11,876 nt of DNA from Synura sp. LO234KE (lineage: Eukaryota; Sar; Synurophyceae; Synurales; Mallomonadaceae). The notes under the pieces are model-generated. The model was not told the DNA's origin, did not search any database, and saw only the letters and a program-made list of their open reading frames with translations. The number at the start of each line of letters is the position of its first letter. The stretch's first letter is position 1. This document shows, piece by piece, positions 7,479 to 11,876 of this stretch. A program made the translations under genes and the position numbers. The DNA is taken from the NCBI GenBank assembly GCA_015143735.1, contig VKHC01000153.1, positions 1 to 11,876 of the forward strand, written 5' to 3'.

Positions 7479-8263
7479 CTATTGAAGTGACGCTTCCGAA
7501 CCGCGGCATGCTTGGACGACGCCAGCGAGTGATTCAAGCAAAGAATAAGTGGAAAGAATGACATTCTTGCAGTCGTATCCTACTGCTAAGCCATCAGCCC
7601 CCATGTCTAAATACGATTTCGCATTCGTTTTACTCACCCCGCCCGCCACAATAATAGAACATCTATTAGTATTCCTGGATGCCTCCCCAATAAATGATTT
7701 GACAGAGTCGTCGCGCATAGAATGAGCCGGATATATTTTGATATTTTCAACACCCAAGTTTAATGCGTCTTGAAGCTCAGAGAGGGATTCAATACCACCT
7801 AGAATGGGAACACCACAGTCCCTAGATGCGCGTAAAATTTCCTGGTTCAACTTGACAGAGCTGACAAAGGAAGCACCAAGGTCTTTCGCAAAGAGCACCT
7901 GAAATATAAAATATTATAAGAGAATAAATGAATAATAAACAATACTTCTTCAGCTTTGGATATTGTTGATACTCCTATCTTGAGATTTTTAGAACCGTGC
8001 ATACAAGCCTCTGCGACCGCGGCAAAAGCATTTTCATGTCTTAGGGATACAGAAAACATATTCAGTTTGTTTTCTTTTACTGCCTCACATACTTCTCTTA
8101 TCATATACGGTTCCAGGTTGTGGAAAACAGGAATAATCCAAGGGGAGGAAGAATATTCACCAATAAATCTGTACAATTTTTCGGGCGGCGAAGACTGATT
8201 GCAAAAAATCCCAACATAAATATGAAAAAGTAAAATAGTTCTCAAAAATGCTTCATGCGACAT
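7479..8263 (-). CDS. KDPG/KHG-aldolase-like protein with N-terminal hydrophobic leader, 2 exons, 245 aa
   Basis: Exon 1 is 8263-7946 and exon 2 is 7898-7479. The 47-base intron (7945-7899, GTATTG...TTTCAG) is in phase 0. The family of E. coli Eda is a class I TIM-barrel aldolase that cleaves 2-keto-3-deoxy-6-phosphogluconate to pyruvate and glyceraldehyde 3-phosphate. Visible matches are IIPVF (43-47), VSLRHENA (72-79, cf. VTLRTECA), IGVSTI (96-101, cf. VGAGTV), the Schiff-base motif IKIYPA with Lys160 (159-164, cf. FKFFPA), VAGGVS (190-195, cf. PTGGIS) and LAVG (210-213). The Eda base Glu45 aligns with Ser71, Thr161 with Ala191, and Pro94 with Ser. Chemistry may therefore differ, or the protein may be non-catalytic. 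Residues 1-30 precede the barrel and contain TILLFHIYVGIFC (9-21) after Arg8, a plausible secretory signal. Start: the first in-frame ATG after the upstream stop; an earlier TTG is ignored. It could be another aldolase of the same superfamily. Confidence 0.75.
7899..7945 (-). other. Short intron of the aldolase-like gene
   Basis: The 47-base, very AT-rich intron has the donor GAA|GTATTG and acceptor TATTTCAG|GTG. It separates STISKAEE from VLFAKDLGASF, which are adjacent in the aldolase fold, so the splice restores the continuous family match. Confidence 0.85.
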
Positions 8264-9900
8264 TTTGGAGGCATAGGAAAAGTAATAATCTGGAGTGCCA
8301 GGGGGGGACGGATGTCCAAAATGAATCAAGCGTTTTTGTTGCTCTGCGAATATTGCTTATCAACATGTCATATGCAGGTGTAGTGTAATGCTCTATATTG
8401 CACTTTTTGATTGAACTGTGATTCTGAACATCAAATATTCTTTCTTTGGAAATGAAATCTTCATATAATTATTCACCTTTCATATTACCATCTTCCAAAA
8501 AACTATAACTTTTGTATATCTAATGCATTTAGTACAAATTGATTATATGATCTTAACTCTCGCCCATTCGATTGTGAATTTTCGAATGGAGTACACATTG
8601 CTGGGCAGTTGTTACAATGGAAAGTACGAATGTTTATTACCTCCGATTCTTTAAGTAGGTTTTAATGCTTGCAATTAATAATGATATAAGTAATTGCTAC
8701 CAGTTCAGATTATTTTACCACCAAATCACGTAACTTTCACTTCATATACAGTTATTAGCGCAATCGTCCAATTGAAATTTATTATGTCTGGTAAAAATCG
8801 TAAAATTATATGAACTAACATGAGGAGGTAATTATTTGTCGATTGTTTGAGCTGATAGGATTCGTTATCTTTCATGAAACTCTGCTTGAAGAACATTTAT
8901 AACGCATTTCAAATTTGGCGGTTGTCTAATCTTATATAGCGGTTGATGATGTTAAAACATCGTTATTCGTGACTACTTATCGCCGTGATATGTAATTTAT
9001 AACGTTTTTTTTACCATTTTCACGTTGAGCAATGAATGATACGCATTTAAGTGGTTATGTTTAAAATCGGCTTATTCCTGGCTTTCTAAATAATTTATGC
9101 TTGTCTTCATAAGATGGTCAACTCTTAATTTCCGATCATGTCTAAGTTAGATACCCAACACCAGAAACACTACTAGGTGATTGTCCTTACGTTCTTAACA
9201 TTTATATGGCTAATTATAGAAATTATACCGTTGTACATGCCAAAACACCTACCCATGATTAGTTTATATTACTATAATTTTATTTCTAGAAGCTAGTTAT
9301 ATCTGGTGGAAATCTTAAGACGGTGATTTAAACACTTAAACACTTTTTAAATTAATTGCGATATATCTATTGAGCTGATTATACCACCTATAATCGGTAC
9401 TCCATCAACACTTAAATCATTTACCTACTAAATTGACAATGCCCTTCTCATTTATGCCTGGTCTCCTATAGCAGTACATCAGGTTCGAAAATACTACACA
9501 TAAGCAAAATAGAAAATGCAAGTATTAAGATTTAGCCATTAACTATTATGAAACTTTATCTTTACTACATGACGCTCCTCTTGTTCCCGGAATACCCGAA
9601 ATCAAAAAATATTTTATAGATATTCGGATGTTTTCTTGAAAGGCTTGTGAGCTCTAAAGTATTTGTAGAGCTTGGATTAAAGTATACAGCTATAACCAGA
9701 ATTTTTACGTTAGTAAATACACTAAAATTTCCCACTGATGGAAAGCAACTTCATTCCTATGGGAAAACTCTACGTACTACAATAAAAGATGAGTGGTATT
9801 AATTTTGGTCTTGAGAATTAAAGTCCTAGTTAAAGGGTAGCGAACGAGTTCTTAGCCTTTACTTACTATTTTACTTGATGAACATAGTATATCGTGTGTG
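8264..9900. other. AT-rich non-coding stretch upstream of the aldolase-like gene
   Basis: About 1.6 kb with very low GC by eye and no open frame that looks coding on either strand beyond the extension of the aldolase frame. No tRNA, snRNA, tandem repeat or terminal repeat is recognised. It must contain the aldolase-like promoter near its left end. The rest may be spacer or ancient insertion. Confidence 0.5.
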
Positions 9901-9995
9901 GTCAGTGCGTCATAATACCACGAAAAGTCGAGAATGCCCGGCTAGAAAATGCCATCGTGTGAGGAACCGCGTCTGTGGCACCTAACTTGTTCCTA

Positions 9996-10180
9996 CATAC
10001 CTAATTACGAGCCCCGATTACCGAGAAGAGAGCGCCAGGGGACAGAAACAAATTTCGCTCCCGCAACCGCCGACAAAAAATATACTTTCCATGTACTAAC
10101 TGCCTGGCAAATCTTCTTGTGACCGAGCGGGGAGCTCCGGGTGCCTACACTCGGACAAGTAATATAGTTCACCACGGCAA
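9996..10180 (-). repeat. Dispersed repeat, copy B (inverted relative to copy A)
   Basis: Read on the minus strand, it aligns with bases about 105-275. GGCACCCGGAGCTCCCC lies in the core. TTGCCAGGCAGTTAGTACATGG and a T-run followed by GTCGGCGGTTGCGG match the next part of copy A. Compared with copy A, the core shows transitions, two of them in CpG context, which fits methylation-driven decay. Open frames across it on the minus strand do not correspond to a recognised protein. Confidence 0.6.
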
Positions 10181-10260
10181 ACGCACGGGCATGGGGAGGC
10201 ATTCCTACCGGAGCATGAGTGGGACGCACGACAGGTGGTGCAAGCTAACCAATAACAATG

Positions 10261-10312
10261 GAGATCCCTGGTGAAACTCGGGCGACGTAGGGAAGTCGAC
10301 GGGATCCCTGGT
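10261..10312 (+). repeat. Direct repeat GATCCCTGGTG
   Basis: GATCCCTGGTG occurs at about 10263-10273 and again at about 10302-10312. The function is unknown. Confidence 0.4.
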
Positions 10313-10419
10313 GTGTCCCGGAGGGAATGCACTGAATAGTGACTGAAGAGCCGTTAAAGTGCCGACGACGCACGCGTGGTACCGCAGAAGGCGGAGCCGT
10401 GCCGGACGAGTCACTGTAA

Positions 10420-10884
10420 GAACCTCTCCACAGCCACGCTCTGCAAGCCGATCAGCCGTCATTTCTCAGGGCTTCTGGTGTAAATGATCGTGTGCGCGCT
10501 TTAAATCGAGGAAGTGGGCAGTTGATTGTGGACTTGGACTTGAGGGAGAAGTTGACTTACGCGGTGAATAAGCGGTTTGGTGTATCTGGCCTGTATGAAC
10601 TATCGCCAAATAGGCGGACACAGTATTCCCTCTCCGTGATGATGTTGATACGTCGGGGAGTGTCAGTGGGAAGCTCTTTGTCGTCCTCGCAGACCCACCG
10701 GAGGATATGATGAAGGGAACTGATTTCACCTGTGTTGTGGTTGGTTGGGAAGCTTTCACCCAAGACAGGCTGGTGAGTCAGTGATGACTGGACCCCAACG
10801 AGAGGTCGATAGAGCGTTGGAGAGATGCACGTAAGCTCCCCACCCTGTTGTTCCGGATGAGGGAGAAGACGCTGAGCTATTCGT
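10420..10884 (+). pseudogene. Coding-like stretch broken by one frameshift and stops
   Basis: A plus-strand frame open from 10420 to 10710 gives protein-like sequence (QLIVDLDLREKLTYAVNKRF, GLYELSPN). From about 10614 a second frame takes over (GKLFVVLADPPEDMMKGTDF, CVVVGWEAFTQDRL) and ends at a double TGA at 10782-10787. After that the same frame continues open as DPNERSIERWRDARKLP to a TGA near 10884. CTG|GTGAGT at 10770-10778 could instead be a splice donor. There is no early ATG. An overlapping minus-strand frame (10898-10557) is probably a shadow. The family is not recognised. The region reads as a decayed gene or element fragment, or as small exons. Confidence 0.25.
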
Positions 10885-11876
10885 GATGAGAGGCACATTG
10901 GGACGGAAGATAATGGGAGGGAAGTGGAGGCTGGCTCAAAGGTTGGGAGACATATTCTTCCGCCTTCTATCGCGTTTTGAACCGTTGAAGTCGCTTCGAA
11001 TCCCTAAGGTGTGTGACTTGGCTTTTTCCAGGATGTGCAGACAACTGGGACGTGACCGAGGCGGACTCCATAGAAGACTGTGGGTTGCGATGAAAGACCG
11101 CAAAGTAGCGGGATCCGCATTTTCGCTTTGTGCTACCGCTATCATATATTTGGCTAGTTTCTTTGCCTCCCACTGCGCGCCCATATGTGTCACCAAAAGG
11201 TACGAGAGTCGCCAAGCAGGATAGCGATGATCGCCTCGGAAGAGTCCGGTGCAGGAAGTATCATAGAAATTCAGTTATCTGAGAGGCGTTCAAATTCCCG
11301 AGACAAATGCAGTTCGCATCCGGAGAAAGCATGAGCTCAGTAAGTTTAGGAAGAATGCACTACTGATCACTAGAGGTGGGATATTGCGCTCATCGTAAGT
11401 AGCCCGGCAGTGCTGTAGCAGGGGGTGGGGACAAGGCGGAAGACATGGTCATACGTGCCATTCTCGCGTCAATCGGTAGAGGAGCAAAGCGAGCGGGTGA
11501 GCAAGGTGAGGCGCTTCGCTACTAATCGTACTTTCTTTGAGGTTCTTTAACCCCCACTGTCTGATTTATTGAGAGTAATTTCTCATACTTCTGGTGCCTT
11601 AAGAAAAGCGAGGCAAGTCGAGCATATTGACAGCAAAACTCATCGTCGTATGTGAGGTCAACGCGGCGCTTGAATTCTGCGGAGGGATCGGACCTAATCT
11701 TTCACAGGTATAAGCAGTGGTACCCCGGTAAATAGGTCTCTCCAACTCCAGCTATCTCGAAAAGCCCAAGCTGGTTTCATGTCGTTAGATGTGTACAGAG
11801 AACGAGGTGTCAAGACAATTGTGTTCCTGATGACCCGGAGAAAGAGAAAGCGACAGGGTAGAGAGCCCGGACTGTG
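10885..11876. other. GC-richer terminal region, probable decayed element DNA
   Basis: Frames of 80-113 codons occur on both strands: plus 10883-11224, which includes a hydrophobic segment AFSLCATAIIYLASFFA, and minus 11196-10936. None has a recognisable domain, and they overlap each other. A short basic frame lies at 11267-11398 (RIRRKHELSKFRKN). From about 11400 to the end, every frame is interrupted often. No terminal repeats or RNA genes are seen. Confidence 0.3.

Noticed and set aside
8261-8329. N-terminal extension of the aldolase-like frame from a TTG at 8329
   Set aside because: TTG starts are not expected in a spliced nuclear gene. The first in-frame ATG is at 8263, and no acceptor clearly supports an upstream exon.
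10557-10898. Minus-strand frame of 113 codons
   Set aside because: It starts at a non-ATG codon or inside a frame lacking domains, and it overlaps the more protein-like plus-strand frames.
1-11876. CRISPR array, operon, prophage or bacterial defence system
   Set aside because: No spaced direct-repeat array, ribosome binding sites or bacterial gene clusters are present. All supported genes need splicing and are eukaryotic in type.

Overview
The window looks like nuclear DNA of a eukaryote with small, short introns. Three protein-coding genes can be supported. All three become convincing only after splicing at GT-AG introns of 47 to 119 bases. Two of the Leo1 introns have a plausible branch-point-like CTAAC or TTTAAC shortly before the AG. 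The proteins are a Leo1 transcription-elongation subunit, a divergent methylenetetrahydrofolate-reductase-like flavoprotein and a KDPG-aldolase-like TIM barrel. Their divergence and the intron sizes suggest a protist, alga or fungus-like microbe rather than an animal or plant. I cannot name the lineage from the sequence.

Left part (1-3880). Bases about 105-275 hold one copy of a dispersed repeat. LEO1 lies on the minus strand (2293 to 866, four exons, 400 aa). It is divergent from the MTHFR-like gene on the plus strand (2496 to 3877, two exons, 427 aa). The 202-bp gap between their start codons is AT-rich, holds a perfect 20-bp palindrome, and is probably a bidirectional promoter. Splicing adds a hydrophobic C-terminal segment with a basic tail to the MTHFR-like protein, so it is probably tail-anchored.

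Middle (3880-7480). No gene can be supported. There is a hairpin-rich block (about 4451-4895), a (TA)n stretch, a GC-richer block with short direct repeats and a (CCA)n microsatellite (about 5450-6130), and a few unrecognised open frames.

Right part (7479-11876). The aldolase-like gene is on the minus strand (8263 to 7479, two exons, 245 aa). It has an N-terminal hydrophobic leader, keeps the Schiff-base lysine, and lacks several other catalytic positions. Upstream of it is about 1.6 kb of AT-rich DNA with no coding signal. From about 9900 to the end the base composition becomes richer in GC. This tract carries the second, inverted copy of the dispersed repeat and broken, frame-shifted coding-like stretches, and looks like decayed mobile-element or pseudogene material.

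The three genes do not form an obvious pathway. The LEO1/MTHFR-like pair may share transcriptional control through the common promoter. The most unusual points are the membrane-anchored MTHFR-like protein lacking canonical active-site residues and the probably secreted or membrane-linked aldolase-like protein with an altered active site.
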